64,000 nt of DNA from Mucilaginibacter celer (GCF_003576455.2 NZ_CP032869.1:682001-746000), one strand, 5' to 3'. Counted from the stretch's first letter, positions 1-8,009 are shown. Numbers and translations: made by a program. Notes: generated from the sequence alone by a model not told the origin.

Positions 1-159
1 TTTAACAGGCCTTTCAATATCCAGCATTTTATCGGTATCGCCTATATGTTCAGGTCCGGCCGGCTTGAGGGAATGAACAATAACGTGGAAGAGATCACCG
101 GTACCAAACCCAGGTCTTTTGCTGAATTTATCTCGGAGCGACCCGGGTTATTCGGGTAA
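1..159 (+). CDS. NmrA-like NAD(P)-binding protein, C-terminal end only
   Basis: This is the last 52 codons of a gene entering from the left edge; the frame is open from base 1 and ends in TAA at 157-159. The residues match the C-terminus of the five complete NmrA-like proteins in this window, especially the one at 23451-24329: an IQH followed by a Met-Phe-Arg-Ser-Gly stretch, then NNxVEEITGxKP and a final Leu-Phe. It is therefore a sixth NmrA-family paralog, an atypical short-chain dehydrogenase/reductase. The nucleotide-binding half lies outside the window, so nothing can be said about its cofactor. A strong terminator follows. Confidence 0.85.
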   Translation, partial: FNRPFNIQHFIGIAYMFRSGRLEGMNNNVEEITGTKPRSFAEFISERPGLFG

Positions 160-178
160 CAGGCCCCGGGAATGGCTT

Positions 179-225
179 AACGCCGGGCAGTTCCGCACTG
201 CCCGGCGTTTGCTTTTTCTTTATTT
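179..225. terminator. Bidirectional intrinsic terminator
   Basis: A 12-bp perfect stem (179-190 with 198-209, GC-rich, 7-nt loop) is followed on the plus strand by a T-rich run to about 225. It separates the NmrA fragment ending at 159 from the convergent methyltransferase gene ending at 220. Confidence 0.85.
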
Positions 226-1026
226 TGTTCCTTCGAACACCAGCGTAAGTAAGGGAGAGCGCAGGGGCGCGTCGCCGAGTTCCCTGACAAGTTCTTCGGC
301 CAGCGCTGCTTCGATCTGCGGAAGCAGCGCGGGGTCGCGTTGTTTGATGATCATGAAAACGGGTAATCCATGTATAAATCCTTTCGCCGCAAGCGCCGCG
401 CTGCCGGTCTCGCCGGTTACCCGGACGCTGTCAACCTGGTTGTTCGTAAACCCGGTGTTTTTCATCAGGTCCAATACCTCAGCGTCATGCTGCATGGAGA
501 ACGGACCGGGGTTTTGCCTGATCGGGTCGATACCCAGGAATGATCTGATGGTTTCGGCACCTATCTTCCAGATACCGTTCTGATCCAGGTCACCCCAGAC
601 GCTGTAAACCAGTTTGCCTCCCTTTTTCAGCACCCGGTATATTTCCTGCAAAGCCTTCTCCTGGCCGGGGACCAGCATGATCCCAAACTGGCAGACGACC
701 AGGTCGAATGACTCATCTGGAAAGGGAATATTCAGCATGTCGGCCGTTTGCAAGCTGAGGTTGGGGCCGCTTACTTTGGATCTGGCAATTTCCAGCATAT
801 CCGGGTTGAGATCGCTCGCGGTGATCTGAGCAGAGGCCGGCAATTGTTCCAGTAAATGCCGCGTCAGCCTGCCGGTTCCGCTGGCTAATTCCAGTACCTG
901 CTGAACTTTTTCGCCGCTTACCCTTCCGGCCAGGTCTTTTGCAAAATCTTCAAACAGGAACGGTCCGAGGTAGTCCTCGTAGTTTTGGGGAACCGATCCT
1001 TTGAATGTGGTGACGTCGTCTTTCAT
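220..1026 (-). CDS. Class I SAM-dependent methyltransferase
   Basis: A 268-residue protein with a methyltransferase fold of the Methyltransf_11/UbiE type. The SAM-binding motif I is clear at residues 44-54 (VLELASGTGRL), followed by an acidic motif II (ASDLNPDMLEIA), a TADMLNIPF motif III region and a DLVVCQFG motif IV. The C-terminal third probably forms the substrate cap; the substrate cannot be told. It starts 20 bp downstream of the TetR gene on the same strand, so the small ORF, TetR and methyltransferase probably form one operon. That makes it a likely local target of the regulator, perhaps in detoxification of a small molecule. This last point is inference. Confidence 0.88.
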   Translation of the reverse strand: MKDDVTTFKGSVPQNYEDYLGPFLFEDFAKDLAGRVSGEKVQQVLELASGTGRLTRHLLEQLPASAQITASDLNPDMLEIARSKVSGPNLSLQTADMLNIPFPDESFDLVVCQFGIMLVPGQEKALQEIYRVLKKGGKLVYSVWGDLDQNGIWKIGAETIRSFLGIDPIRQNPGPFSMQHDAEVLDLMKNTGFTNNQVDSVRVTGETGSAALAAKGFIHGLPVFMIIKQRDPALLPQIEAALAEELVRELGDAPLRSPLLTLVFEGTK

Positions 1027-1046
1027 GAGCTTAATATTTAAATAAT

Positions 1047-1718
1047 TTAATTGATATGTTGATATGCCGGTGTAGCCGGATCCCGATTATCCGTCAAAAC
1101 GCCTGTGCCGGAGATCAGGCCAATGTGCTCCGTGATGATCAGCAGGTATTCTTTTTCAGTAAGTGGGTTCCTGGTAATGCGTAGTGTCACCAGGCCATGG
1201 ATAAAGGCCCAGGCGGCGTACGCGTTCCGGATGATGCTATCCTCGTCTATATACCGGTCCGCCGGCTGGTTTCCGGTAAAAGTGCTGACCAATCTCAGGA
1301 CCGGGTTGATTTCTTCAGGATAAGATTCAACAGAGTTGGTATCAAGCGCAACACCCAGCATAAGCTGGTATAATGGCTGGTTCTCTTTGGCAAAATCCCA
1401 GTAGGCCAGCCACATGGCAAGATATTGCCGCTCCGGGGGTAAAGCGGGATTCGGTACGGAACGCATGCTGAACAGCAACCTGCGAAAACCTGTTTTCGTT
1501 AATTCGGCCCGCAGCGCTTCTTTGTTCAAAAAATACTGGTAGATCAGCGGAGCCGCTGCATCGATGACCTGTGCGATCCTGCGCATACTCACCGCTTCCC
1601 AGCCTTCCCGGAGGCAGATGTTCAGGGTCGCTTCGAAGATCTTTCTCCGCATCCCGTCCTGCTTAACCTGGCTGTCCGGGCTTCTTTTCTTCGTCGATAT
1701 CGGGGCTGTTGCTTTCAT
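1047..1718 (-). CDS. TetR-family transcriptional repressor
   Basis: A 223-residue protein with a basic N-terminal extension, then a TetR helix-turn-helix at about residues 24-70 (RRIAQVIDAAAPLIYQYF contains the recognition helix) and an all-helical ligand-binding half resembling the TetR_C_13/WHG type. The start 9 bp after the 71-codon ORF suggests translational coupling. TetR proteins usually bind operators in their own promoter. The only repeated element upstream of this operon is a pair of AGTAGTTTTA repeats (2001-2010 and 2018-2027). The same element recurs before the RND pump at 51088 and, more loosely, before the NmrA gene at 23451. I infer that this repressor controls those units and that the pump exports its inducer. 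Confidence 0.9.
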   Translation of the reverse strand: MKATAPISTKKRSPDSQVKQDGMRRKIFEATLNICLREGWEAVSMRRIAQVIDAAAPLIYQYFLNKEALRAELTKTGFRRLLFSMRSVPNPALPPERQYLAMWLAYWDFAKENQPLYQLMLGVALDTNSVESYPEEINPVLRLVSTFTGNQPADRYIDEDSIIRNAYAAWAFIHGLVTLRITRNPLTEKEYLLIITEHIGLISGTGVLTDNRDPATPAYQHIN

Positions 1719-1727
1719 AACACTTGA

Positions 1728-1943
1728 TCAAGCGCTGAAATCAAGCATCGCGGCTTCGGCAACAGGCAGTGCACAGCCTGTTTTTTCGGATCTGCCCGAC
1801 TGCTTTACAGTCTGGTATCGTTCTACCTGCGTCTGCCAGTCTTCTGCTTCAATGCTGATGTGTTTTTCCGCTCCGGCTGCATACAGCGCGATGTTTTCCT
1901 TCTCTGTACTTTCAGCAACATATTCGTTTTTTTCGCTGTTCAT
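1728..1943 (-). CDS. Small hypothetical protein, first cistron of TetR operon
   Basis: A 71-residue acidic, Glu/Ala-rich ORF with no recognisable domain. Support for it being real: an AAAAAGGA ribosome-binding sequence sits 5 nt before the ATG, its stop lies 9 nt before the TetR start, and it occupies the space between the presumed operator and TetR. It could be a small soluble protein or simply a leader ORF that couples translation into TetR. No function is assigned. Confidence 0.5.
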   Translation of the reverse strand: MNSEKNEYVAESTEKENIALYAAGAEKHISIEAEDWQTQVERYQTVKQSGRSEKTGCALPVAEAAMLDFSA

Positions 1944-1990
1944 ATTTGTCCTTTTTCAGATGAAACGCTGTTTCTAATAATTAACCAAAG

Positions 1991-2032
1991 TTAAATAAAA
2001 AGTAGTTTTAAAAAAAGAGTAGTTTTATTTTT
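1991..2032. promoter_or_regulatory. Probable TetR operator, AGTAGTTTTA repeats
   Basis: AGTAGTTTTA occurs twice in the same orientation with 17-bp periodicity (2001-2010 and 2018-2027). The left copy, extended, reads AAATAAAAAGTAGTTTTAA, which matches the reverse complement of a site before the RND pump (about 51043-51062). The right copy shares TAGTTTTATTTT with 50997-51008. It lies about 50 bp upstream of the small ORF-TetR operon, so autoregulation is expected. Confidence 0.6.
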
Positions 2033-2160
2033 GAATTGCTTTTGTGACATTTCAACGATAATTCGCTTCAGTGCCGGTAACAGATGAATTAAAATGCCCT
2101 GTCTGTTGCGACAAGGCATTTCACAGATCCGGAAAGAGGCCCGGGGACTTCCGGTATCGA

Positions 2161-2979
2161 CTACGAATTAATGAAAGTTAACAGGTCGGCATTGATCGTC
2201 GCTGCCTCCGTGGTCGGCATACCGTGCGGAAAACCGGGATATGTGATCAGCGTGCCGTTTTTCAGTAGTTTGATGACTTTTTCAGCTGAAATAGGGAAGG
2301 GGACGATCTGGTCATCCTCACCATGCATCACCAGTACCGGCAGGTCGACGCTTTTCAGGTCTTCGGTAAAATCGGTTTCAGAGAATGCACTGATGCAATC
2401 GTACTGGGCTTTGATACCGCCCATCATGGCCTGGCGCCACCAGTTATCCCTGACCCCCTGGGAGATCTTTGCGCCCTCGCGGTTATAGCCAAAGAAGGGG
2501 AATGTGAAATCCTGGAAATATTGCTGGCGGTGGGTCGCGGTATTCAGCCGGATGTCGTCGAATATCGCCATAGGGGCACCAACAGGGTTAGTTTCACTGG
2601 CTACCATCAATGGCGTTACCGAGCTGATCAGCACGATCTTAGCCACCCGGTCTTTTCCGTATTTTGCAGCATACCGTATCGCTTCACCTCCGCCGGTGGA
2701 ATGGCCGATATGGATCGCGTTTTTCAGGTCGAGGAAGGAAGTCAGTTCGGCAACATCGGCTGCATAGGTGTCCATATCGTTGCCTTCCCAGGTTTGGGTA
2801 GACCTGCCGTGGCCCCTCCGGTCGTGGGCAATGACGCGGAAGCCCTTTTCAACAAAGAACATCAGTTGCGTATCCCAGTCGTCCGAGGATAAGGGCCAGC
2901 CGTGGTGGAAAAAAAGTGGTTGCCCGGTTCCCCAGTCCTTGTAGTAGATCTCTGTGCCGTCTTTAACTGTAATTTTCAT
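2161..2979 (-). CDS. Alpha/beta hydrolase, non-heme haloperoxidase-like
   Basis: A 272-residue cytoplasmic alpha/beta-hydrolase of usual length for the chloroperoxidase/esterase group. The catalytic triad is visible: nucleophile Ser94 in GHSTGGG, Asp223 in HGEDDQIVPF and His252 in YPGFPHGMP. The oxyanion-hole region is FFHHGWPLSSDDW. Such enzymes hydrolyse esters or lactones, and perhydrolysis with weak halogenation is a side activity. It lies 48 bp downstream of the AhpD-like gene on the same strand. The two probably form one operon under the sigma-54-like promoter at 3594-3609. The physiological substrate is not evident. Confidence 0.9.
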   Translation of the reverse strand: MKITVKDGTEIYYKDWGTGQPLFFHHGWPLSSDDWDTQLMFFVEKGFRVIAHDRRGHGRSTQTWEGNDMDTYAADVAELTSFLDLKNAIHIGHSTGGGEAIRYAAKYGKDRVAKIVLISSVTPLMVASETNPVGAPMAIFDDIRLNTATHRQQYFQDFTFPFFGYNREGAKISQGVRDNWWRQAMMGGIKAQYDCISAFSETDFTEDLKSVDLPVLVMHGEDDQIVPFPISAEKVIKLLKNGTLITYPGFPHGMPTTEAATINADLLTFINS

Positions 2980-3027
2980 GGTTTTAAAATATTGATAGAT
3001 TAATGGTGTTTTTTAAAACGGATCTGT

Positions 3028-3564
3028 TCAGATCTCTTTGGCAAGCGGGTAGTCAATAGGAATCTGCGTCAGGCGATAAACGTAGTTGGTCAGGCTCATG
3101 ACCATGATCAGGGAGATCAGGTCCATCAGGGCGGCATTACCGTAACCCAGGCTGGAAAAAGCTTCGAGCAGCCCGCGGTCCACCGCGCCTTTATTTTCGA
3201 TCACGGATTTTATAACCCGGTATAAAACCTGCCATTTTAACTCGGGATGCGTTCCTTTCCTGATCTCCAGTGTTTCTTCTTCCGGCCAGCCGTGCGCTAT
3301 GGCTGATTCCGTATGGGAGGCCAGGCAGTAATGACAGCCGTTCAGTTGAGAAACGATCAGGTAAATGGCTTCGCGGTCCTTCGCATGAAAGGTCCCTTTG
3401 CTTTGCCTGGCAGCGAATTCAGCATAGGCGTTTAGCGCGTTTGGAGAATAGCCGATGGTCGCATAGAGGTTCGGGACAAACCCGATGGTTTTTTGAAATT
3501 TATCGTAGACCTCTTTCAGCGCTTCGGGCGTTTCGCTGTAAACCGGTACTTCAAATGATGTCAT
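3028..3564 (-). CDS. AhpD-like carboxymuconolactone decarboxylase family protein
   Basis: A 178-residue CMD/AhpD-fold protein. The redox motif is intact: Cys77-x-x-Cys80-x3-His84 within NGCHYCLASHT, with an acidic residue (Glu65) upstream as in peroxidase-type AhpD proteins. Family members use the cysteine pair in alkylhydroperoxidase-type or disulfide chemistry. The N-terminal PNLYATIGYSP stretch is typical of the uncharacterised peroxidase-related branch. It is the first gene of a two-gene operon with the haloperoxidase-like hydrolase. A complete sigma-54-like promoter with two enhancer sites lies directly upstream, giving a predicted leader of about 20 nt. Confidence 0.88.
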   Translation of the reverse strand: MTSFEVPVYSETPEALKEVYDKFQKTIGFVPNLYATIGYSPNALNAYAEFAARQSKGTFHAKDREAIYLIVSQLNGCHYCLASHTESAIAHGWPEEETLEIRKGTHPELKWQVLYRVIKSVIENKGAVDRGLLEAFSSLGYGNAALMDLISLIMVMSLTNYVYRLTQIPIDYPLAKEI

Positions 3565-3593
3565 AGGGCGTTGATCTTTGTTGCGAACAGGAA

Positions 3594-3706
3594 AGCCAGA
3601 ATAATGCCATTGCTTATATGCTTGTTTTACAGTATGTTGCGGTTGTGTTGTTTTTGGAGCGTTATGTTATCTCGTAAATCGGCGGGCTTAATCCGAAATA
3701 GCGAAA
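3594..3706 (-). promoter_or_regulatory. Sigma-54-like promoter with paired upstream sites (AhpD-hydrolase operon)
   Basis: The -24/-12 element is TGGCATT-ATTC-TGGCT, reading from 3609 to 3594 on the minus strand. GG and GC are spaced as sigma-54 needs. Upstream cores lie at 3666-3673 (GAGATAAC in transcription sense, 64 bp from the -24) and 3695-3702 (29 bp further), in inverted orientation with a 21-bp gap. Confidence 0.7.
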
Positions 3707-3738
3707 CGGCTGCTGGTCCTGCCGCTAGCCCGGCCGGT

Positions 3739-4599
3739 TTATTTATGGACCGGTGGCAGCCCGATCTCCCGCCTTCTGAAATTCAGGCTGTCCGCGTTTT
3801 CAACAGGTAAGGGCAGGTTGTCCGTCCCCAGCTGGGTACCGTAGATCTGTCTGCCCTTATCTTTTAACGCGATTCTGTCAGCGATATCGGCAAATCGTTT
3901 CGCGTCAAATGTTCCCTTCCTAAAGGCGGCGGAGATCATGGGGAAATACCGTTTCTGGTCGCTGAAACTTAATTTCCAGAACAGGTAGATCATGGAATCG
4001 ACGCCCCGCTCATCGATCTGATCGGCGCTCATCCAGCCCCAGCTCCTGATCATCGAAAGCAGCTTGATCGAATTCACGCTGTCCCGCTCATGCGTGGTAT
4101 CCCGGTAAGCCAGGTATCTTTTCGAACGGGATCCAAATTTTTTTGCCAGCAGCATCAGCCGGGTATCCATTTTTAAGCGCTCCTGGTGGAGCGAATCCAG
4201 TTCTTTCGCGTTTGCGCCCAAATAGCTGTCAAGCGCGGATTTCAGCCGGATCCAGCGTGCGTCATGTTTGAATTTCAGGTAATCGGGGTCGGAGAGGATG
4301 TACACATAATCGCTATGGGCTTTACGGGTGACGATCAGGGTCAGGCAGCTGAACATGCTGTCGGGAAGCCCTGCCCGCATACAGATCTTCGCTGTTTTGA
4401 GCAGGTTCGCATTGCTTCTGCAAACCGGGGATTCGTCAAAGGCCTGGAAACAGAGCCTGGCGGCTGCCTGGTATTGTTTCCGGCTGATCAGGGTGTCTGC
4501 CTTAAGGAACAGCGCATCGCAGGCAGGTCTGACCTGTGCACCGGCGGTAACCACGGACAAGATACCTAACAGGGCGGTAATGAATAATTTACAGTTCAT
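3739..4599 (-). CDS. Secreted DUF6624-like protein
   Basis: A 286-residue protein with an N-terminal signal peptide (hydrophobic residues 4-20, cleavage near AGAQ). Its second half matches the DUF6624 pattern: a WGWMS segment in place of the usual GxP, then DRIALKDKGRQIYGTQ, a D-L-P-L-P run and a terminal RRREIGLPP. The N-terminal half is helical and TPR-like, with several cysteines. DUF6624 proteins are common in Bacteroidota and have no known biochemical role. It lies 95 bp downstream of the NmrA gene, with a hairpin between them, so it may be only partly co-transcribed. Confidence 0.75.
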   Translation of the reverse strand: MNCKLFITALLGILSVVTAGAQVRPACDALFLKADTLISRKQYQAAARLCFQAFDESPVCRSNANLLKTAKICMRAGLPDSMFSCLTLIVTRKAHSDYVYILSDPDYLKFKHDARWIRLKSALDSYLGANAKELDSLHQERLKMDTRLMLLAKKFGSRSKRYLAYRDTTHERDSVNSIKLLSMIRSWGWMSADQIDERGVDSMIYLFWKLSFSDQKRYFPMISAAFRKGTFDAKRFADIADRIALKDKGRQIYGTQLGTDNLPLPVENADSLNFRRREIGLPPVHK

Positions 4600-4622
4600 C
4601 GGGTTAAGGTTTAAAAGCAGCA

Positions 4623-4645
4623 GGGGCAGAGCATATCCATGCCCC
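4623..4645 (-). terminator. Probable intergenic terminator
   Basis: A GGGGCA/TGCCCC stem closes an 11-nt loop. On the minus strand it is followed after a few bases by CTTTTAAA. It lies between the NmrA gene ending at 4695 and the DUF6624 gene starting at 4599 and may attenuate read-through. Confidence 0.45.
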
Positions 4646-4694
4646 GCCCCGTTTTAATGATGCGGCTCCTGTCCCTCATCACCTGCTGTTTGAT

Positions 4695-5570
4695 CTATAG
4701 TAAAGCGGTTTTGTATTTTACGATAAAATCCATCATACTCATCGGTTTCTGGCCGGTGATCTCTTCCACATAATTATTGGTACCGGAAAAATAACCGTCA
4801 CGGCAATCCTGAGCAACGGCAAGGATATGCTGTGTGAAGTAATCATTACCCCTCATAGCGGTCCGCAGAATCGGTTCGAAATCCGGGATTTCTACCGGTT
4901 GGTAAGTGATCTTGCGCCCGATCACTTCAGACACCATATCCGCGATCTGGTACTGGGTCAATTCCTCCAGCCCGAACAGCGGGTAGGTCTTTCCTGCATG
5001 CGGAGCCGGGTTGGACAGTATCGAAGCAATTACACGGCCCTGGTCTTCGCCGGTGATCGGTGCGTAAGCGACGTCCCCGAACGGATAGATCAGGGCATCC
5101 TGGGTTTTTATCGAACGGATGGAATATAACAGCCATTCCGCGAAAAAGGTTGGTTTCAGGTGGGTCACCGGTACACCGAATTTGTCGAATACCCGTTCAG
5201 CCACCCAATGGTTCTGCGAGCCGTGGCTGACCGATGTGCGGCGTGCAGGCACCTGGGACATATTAACGATAGCTTCAACGCCGTTTTCCAGCGCGGCCTG
5301 TGCAAAGTAGGCGGTTGATTCGATGATTCCCGGAACCTGGATAGGAAAGAGGTAATAAGCCGCGCGGATATCCTGCAATACCTCCCCGATACGGTTAAAA
5401 TCTGACAGATCGCCTTCGACAACCTCTACCCCCTGCGCGGCCAGGGCTTCTGAACGCTCGTCCAGGCGATGGACCAGGGCCCTCACCGGGATGTTCATTT
5501 TTAAGAGATTTGCTATGGCATGTTTGCCCGTTACACCGGTTGCGCCGGTGATCAGCACTTTTTTTTCCAT
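4695..5570 (-). CDS. NmrA-like atypical SDR
   Basis: A 291-residue NmrA/HSCARG-type protein. The Rossmann glycine motif GATGVTG is at residues 9-15, followed by a basic VRALVHRLDER segment that usually indicates NADP binding and a VVEGDLSD second strand end. The classical YxxxK catalytic pair is absent. At its place stands SHGSQNHWVAER, conserved in all copies in this window. Such proteins are either redox-sensing NADP binders or NAD(P)H-dependent reductases of quinones and similar compounds; sequence alone does not decide. It follows the DinB gene by 80 bp and may belong to a long operon starting at the 7163 promoter. Confidence 0.9.
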   Translation of the reverse strand: MEKKVLITGATGVTGKHAIANLLKMNIPVRALVHRLDERSEALAAQGVEVVEGDLSDFNRIGEVLQDIRAAYYLFPIQVPGIIESTAYFAQAALENGVEAIVNMSQVPARRTSVSHGSQNHWVAERVFDKFGVPVTHLKPTFFAEWLLYSIRSIKTQDALIYPFGDVAYAPITGEDQGRVIASILSNPAPHAGKTYPLFGLEELTQYQIADMVSEVIGRKITYQPVEIPDFEPILRTAMRGNDYFTQHILAVAQDCRDGYFSGTNNYVEEITGQKPMSMMDFIVKYKTALL

Positions 5571-5650
5571 GATTTCTGATATTTACGTTGTTGTATAGCG
5601 CCGGCCGGTCTGACCCGGAATATCCGGCATTTCTTGAGCCTTAAACCGGC

Positions 5651-6142
5651 TTATTGATTATTTAAATTTTGAGTGGCAGATGATATTTCCTTGACCATTT
5701 CCATCAGTTTACCGATCCTGTAATAATGGATCTTCTCGTGAAATAAAAGGAATTCCATCCGCTCCCCGCTGATCATCTGAACGAAATTGCCCTGCTGGAT
5801 TTTAGTTTCCCCGTTCTGATCCCCGATACCTGCAGCTTTTTTATAGAAGCGGACCGTTTGCATCAGCGCATAGCGGATCAGAAATATTTCGTCGTCGTCG
5901 ATGTTCGTTTCAGGCCTGGAGCCCCGCTGAAACTGTTGCCGGATCACTTCCTGTACAGGGCGCTGGAAAGCAGAGTCTTTGAACAGGATATTTTCACTGA
6001 CCACAAGGATGTGTCCGAGATTCCAGATGATGTTGTTACTGAAACCCTCGGGAATGAAATTATACTGTTCCTCCGTCAGGGATTCCGTTACCTGCAGCAG
6101 CAGCTTCCGGTCTTCTTCGAGCTTATTGAGATAGGGTAACAT
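5651..6142 (-). CDS. DinB-superfamily metal-binding protein
   Basis: A 163-residue four-helix DinB_2-type protein. Three histidines expected to bind a divalent metal are present: His44 in WNLGHI, His135 in LLFHE and His139 in KIHYYRIG. The length is normal. Members of this superfamily include thiol-S-transferases (bacillithiol or mycothiol dependent) and many of unknown role. Its position between two NmrA genes on the same strand is consistent with a small-molecule modification or detoxification unit. No promoter of its own is evident in the 83-bp gap upstream, which contains a hairpin. Confidence 0.82.
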   Translation of the reverse strand: MLPYLNKLEEDRKLLLQVTESLTEEQYNFIPEGFSNNIIWNLGHILVVSENILFKDSAFQRPVQEVIRQQFQRGSRPETNIDDDEIFLIRYALMQTVRFYKKAAGIGDQNGETKIQQGNFVQMISGERMEFLLFHEKIHYYRIGKLMEMVKEISSATQNLNNQ

Positions 6143-6175
6143 AGTGTCCGGTAGTTTTATAGATACGGGTGATTG

Positions 6176-6203
6176 TTTCCGGGCGCATGATTCCGCCCGG
6201 AAA
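6176..6203 (-). terminator. Intergenic hairpin after NmrA gene
   Basis: A perfect 10-bp stem TTTCCGGGCG/CGCCCGGAAA with an 8-nt loop lies just downstream of the NmrA stop codon at 6226. There is no long T-run on the minus strand. It may be a weak terminator or an RNA-processing or stabilising structure within the operon. Confidence 0.5.
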
Positions 6204-6225
6204 GCTGATAGTTCGCTGACTTGTT

Positions 6226-7101
6226 TTACGCGAACGCTGCTTTGTTCTTGAGAATATAGTCTGCCATCTGAAGCGGTTTCTGGCCGGTCAGCTGCTCTAC
6301 CAGGTCGTTCATACCGGCCTCGCGCCCGTCAGCCAGGTCCTGACCCAGGGAGGTTACATGCTGGATAAAGTAAGGCCCTGCATTCAGGAATTTCTTCAGG
6401 ATACCTATAAAGGTTTCTGTATCTATCGGTACATAGGTCACCGGTCTTTCCAGCACACTGGTAAATATCTCGGCGATCTCCGCCATGCTCAGTATTTTGG
6501 GGCCGAACAGGTCGTAACTTTTTCCGGCATGCGGCGCAGGATCAGCAAGTATAGCCGCTGCTACACGGGCGATATCCTCCGTTGCGATCGGTGCAAATTT
6601 AGCGTCGCCGAAAGGGAGGTAATATTTGCTTTCAGACCTGATGACCATGGCCTGGTACATGAACCATTCCGCGAACAGGGTCGGACGAAGGTGTGTTACC
6701 GGTACCGGGGCGCGGTCGAACAGGCGCTCGGCGATCCAGTGGTTTTGCGCACCGTGACTTTTAACATGGCGGTTAGCCCCGAACTGCGACAGGTTCACGA
6801 TCGCTTCCACGCCGGTTTCGTACGCCGCCTGCGCGAAGTAGGCAGTAGCGTCCAGAATTCCCGCTTCCTTGATCGTGTAAACAAAAAAGGCGCTTTTGAT
6901 ATCTTTCAAGGCAGCAGTTACGGCGTCCAGGTCGGTCAGATCGCCCTCAACGATTTCAACACCCCGGGCTGCCAGTGCATCGGAACGTTCATCAATTTTG
7001 CGGACAAGGGCCCTTACAGGAATGCCCTGGCTTAATAAGTTTTCAATGACGTGACCGCCGGTGTTACCGGTTCCGCCGGTAACCAAAACTTTGTTTTTCA
7101 T
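6226..7101 (-). CDS. NmrA-like atypical SDR
   Basis: A 291-residue paralog of the other NmrA-like proteins here, with GGTGNTG at residues 9-15, basic VRALVRKIDER, VEGDLTD, and SHGAQNHWIAER in place of the SDR catalytic tyrosine. A central THLRPTLFAEW motif is shared by all copies. It is the first gene after the regulatory region at 7102-7356. That region carries a sigma-54-like promoter with paired upstream sites and a palindrome (7327-7337) matching one before the adjacent TetR gene. Double control, by sigma-54 activation and TetR repression, is therefore likely. Confidence 0.9.
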   Translation of the reverse strand: MKNKVLVTGGTGNTGGHVIENLLSQGIPVRALVRKIDERSDALAARGVEIVEGDLTDLDAVTAALKDIKSAFFVYTIKEAGILDATAYFAQAAYETGVEAIVNLSQFGANRHVKSHGAQNHWIAERLFDRAPVPVTHLRPTLFAEWFMYQAMVIRSESKYYLPFGDAKFAPIATEDIARVAAAILADPAPHAGKSYDLFGPKILSMAEIAEIFTSVLERPVTYVPIDTETFIGILKKFLNAGPYFIQHVTSLGQDLADGREAGMNDLVEQLTGQKPLQMADYILKNKAAFA

Positions 7102-7147
7102 GATTTTTCTGTTTGTTTAATTTGTTACGACACTTCCTGAATCGGTT

Positions 7148-7260
7148 CTCCAAGATGGTGCCTGTATGTAAATTATTGATTGTTAGTTATTTGTGTTTTT
7201 GTCTGTATTTGTAATTTACTTTATCTCATAATTCAACCGGAATCATTCGATATATCATAG
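7148..7260 (-). promoter_or_regulatory. Sigma-54-like promoter with paired upstream sites (NmrA 6226)
   Basis: The element AGGCACC-ATCT-TGGAG reads from 7163 to 7148 on the minus strand; the -12 half is imperfect (GA instead of GC). Upstream cores are at 7220-7227 (64 bp away) and 7249-7256 (GATATATC), separated by 21 bp. Confidence 0.55.
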
Positions 7261-7324
7261 GAACGATTCGCCTGAAGCTGCCCCGGCATGTTCATAGTTT
7301 TTAAAATTTATCACTGTTTTAAAT

Positions 7325-7341
7325 TAGAACAGTGTTCGAAA
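7325..7341. promoter_or_regulatory. TetR operator candidate, distal copy
   Basis: The sequence GAACAGTGTTC (7327-7337) inside TTAGAACAGTGTTCGAA is the reverse complement of GAACACTGTTC at 7995-8005 just upstream of the TetR gene. It lies 20 bp beyond the TetR stop codon and about 70 bp upstream of the enhancer-like sites of the NmrA promoter. It is well placed to let the TetR protein act on the NmrA operon. Confidence 0.65.
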
Positions 7342-7356
7342 TAATGTCAAATTTTT

Positions 7357-7968
7357 TTATAACCTGTCCATCATCGCCATGAAAGTCTGGTACCCATCCC
7401 TGATCAGCTGTTCGGAAGTACGGTCAGTAAAGGTGCTCGTCCTGTCTTTACAGAATAAGGCGCACATACCGTGCAGGGCGGACAGAATGGTGAAGGAAAG
7501 GTTTTCGGCATTCAGGCCTTGGAACTTTCCTGCGGCGATACACTCCCTGACCACGTGGATCAGGAAATCCAATGTTTTGACGCCCATTCTCCAGGGTTCG
7601 TCTTCCTCTTTCTTTTTCAAAGGGGCGTCAACGATGAACATCAGGTTATAAAAGTCTTTATTATGGATGGCAAAGTCTATATAGACGCCGCCCATGGCCT
7701 TCAGGCGCTCGAAAGGGTCATTGACGTGTTCCAGGACCTTCATGTTATTCAGCAGCAACCGAAACCCCTCCTCATGCAGTTCATGAAAAATCTCCCCTTT
7801 CTCCCTGAAATAAAAATAGATGCTGCTGGGGCTGTAACTGATCTCCTCCGCGATATTCCTGATGCTGGCGGATTCGTAGCCGTTTTCAAGAAACACTTTA
7901 CGGGCACCGTTCAGTATCAGCTTCCGCATTTCTTCTTTTTCCTTTATTTTCCTTTCTGTAATCGACAT
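7357..7968 (-). CDS. TetR-family transcriptional regulator
   Basis: A 203-residue protein if the ATG at 7968 is used; a longer reading frame would need a TTG at 7986 that crowds the operator. The helix-turn-helix spans about residues 14-60 (ASIRNIAEEISYSPSSIYFYF), followed by a helical ligand-binding domain. The short lysine/glutamate-rich segment KKKEEDEPW is a surface loop. A palindromic site GAACACTGTTC begins 27 bp upstream of the start and is repeated downstream of the gene. The gene therefore probably represses itself and the divergently placed or downstream NmrA operon. The ligand is unknown. Confidence 0.9.
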   Translation of the reverse strand: MSITERKIKEKEEMRKLILNGARKVFLENGYESASIRNIAEEISYSPSSIYFYFREKGEIFHELHEEGFRLLLNNMKVLEHVNDPFERLKAMGGVYIDFAIHNKDFYNLMFIVDAPLKKKEEDEPWRMGVKTLDFLIHVVRECIAAGKFQGLNAENLSFTILSALHGMCALFCKDRTSTFTDRTSEQLIRDGYQTFMAMMDRL

Positions 7969-7992
7969 CTGTAAATTTCTTTGCAAAGATAA

Positions 7993-8009
7993 TTGAACAC
8001 TGTTCGAAA
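7993..8009. promoter_or_regulatory. TetR operator candidate, promoter-proximal copy
   Basis: TTGAACACTGTTCGAA (7993-8008) contains the 11-bp palindrome GAACACTGTTC centred at 8000, in the immediate upstream region of the TetR gene. It matches the site at 7327-7337 on the opposite strand. Confidence 0.7.

Noticed and set aside
2323..2892. 189-codon plus-strand frame opposite the haloperoxidase-like gene
   Set aside because: It is a mirror of a well-supported hydrolase with an intact catalytic triad and has no domain of its own.
6358..7035. 225-codon plus-strand frame opposite an NmrA gene
   Set aside because: Antisense shadow of a conserved gene; equivalent antisense frames occur behind other NmrA copies (for example 16454-16828).
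7969..7986. TTG start extending the second TetR by six residues
   Set aside because: The ATG at 7968 is sufficient for a complete HTH domain, and the extension would crowd the operator at 7995.
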